Below, one piece after another: positions 5,014-5,063 of a DNA stretch of 5,063 nt (within the stretch, counting starts at the first letter, position 1; every line of letters starts with the position of its first letter). The stretch comes from Thermodesulfobacteriota bacterium. Lineage in GTDB: Bacteria > Desulfobacterota > Thermodesulfobacteria > Thermodesulfobacteriales > Thermodesulfatatoraceae. The translations under genes and the position numbers were made by a program. Below the pieces are notes generated by a model. It saw only the letters and a list, made by a program, of their open reading frames with translations. It had not been told where the DNA came from and searched no databases. The stretch spans positions 1-5,063 of the forward strand of contig JAADCO010000141.1 of the NCBI GenBank assembly GCA_013154385.1, given 5' to 3'.

Positions 5014-5063
5014 TGGTGCCGAGGGCGGGAGTCGAACCCGCACGGGCGCGAGGCCCAGTGGAT
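5014..5063 (-). tRNA. tRNA-Leu, 3' part (cut by window edge)
   Basis: Read on the minus strand, the 3' end carries an encoded CCA (5016-5014), discriminator A (5017) and acceptor strand CCTCGGC (5024-5018). The T arm is GCGGG-TTCGACT-CCCGC (5041-5025). A long variable arm (5057-5042) has a GGGC/GCCC stem, and the 3' anticodon stem is TCCAC (5062-5058). The long variable arm marks a class II tRNA. The acceptor (partner GCCGAGG) and discriminator A indicate leucine rather than serine. The anticodon and the 5' half lie beyond the window, so the isoacceptor cannot be told. Confidence 0.9.

Noticed and set aside
5014..5063. Prophage or island attachment site at the tRNA-Leu
   Set aside because: tRNA-Leu genes can host integration, but there is no integrase, no direct repeat of the tRNA 3' end elsewhere in the window and no mobile gene.

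Overview
The window is a bacterial chromosomal segment. It is compactly organised and moderately GC-rich, and almost all of its coding is on the minus strand. The ArgJ, SurE and small-transaldolase families, and the HEFNN-type histidine kinase, fit a deltaproteobacterial or Thermodesulfobacteria-like organism, possibly a thermophile. That placement is an impression from protein style (Glu/Lys-rich charged proteins, recycling-type ArgJ architecture, kinase style) and is not proven by the sequence.

Layout, read left to right. A small-subfamily transaldolase gene (26-685, minus) has its own promoter and ribosome binding site. A 304-base gap (686-989) holds that promoter, a strong intrinsic terminator and a short tandem repeat. 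Next is a gene for a small basic helix-turn-helix protein (990-1241, minus) with a near-consensus promoter. It is preceded by a tight minus-strand cluster transcribed from right to left: a PAS-containing sensor histidine kinase (3422-4630), argJ (2253-3395), an unlisted 53-residue four-cysteine protein gene (2091-2252) and surE (1334-2089). The argJ stop codon abuts the start of the small gene, and the small gene's stop lies one base from the surE start, so these are probably translationally coupled. Facing the kinase is a divergent plus-strand gene for a 91-residue protein of unknown function (4664-4939). The right edge cuts through a minus-strand tRNA-Leu (5014-5063).

Functions. ArgJ serves arginine biosynthesis (acetyl recycling from N-acetylornithine). 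SurE removes phosphate from nucleoside monophosphates, and the transaldolase acts in the non-oxidative pentose phosphate pathway. These are housekeeping jobs without an obvious common pathway. I see no mobile element, CRISPR array, defence system or secondary-metabolite cluster, and no complete novel system.

The points worth a second look are: the missing normal start codon for argJ at its junction with the kinase; the uncharacterised Cys-rich small protein between argJ and surE; transaldolase-type rather than aldolase-type active-site residues in the 26-685 product; and a drop in GC content that begins inside the 3' end of argJ and continues through surE and the helix-turn-helix gene.
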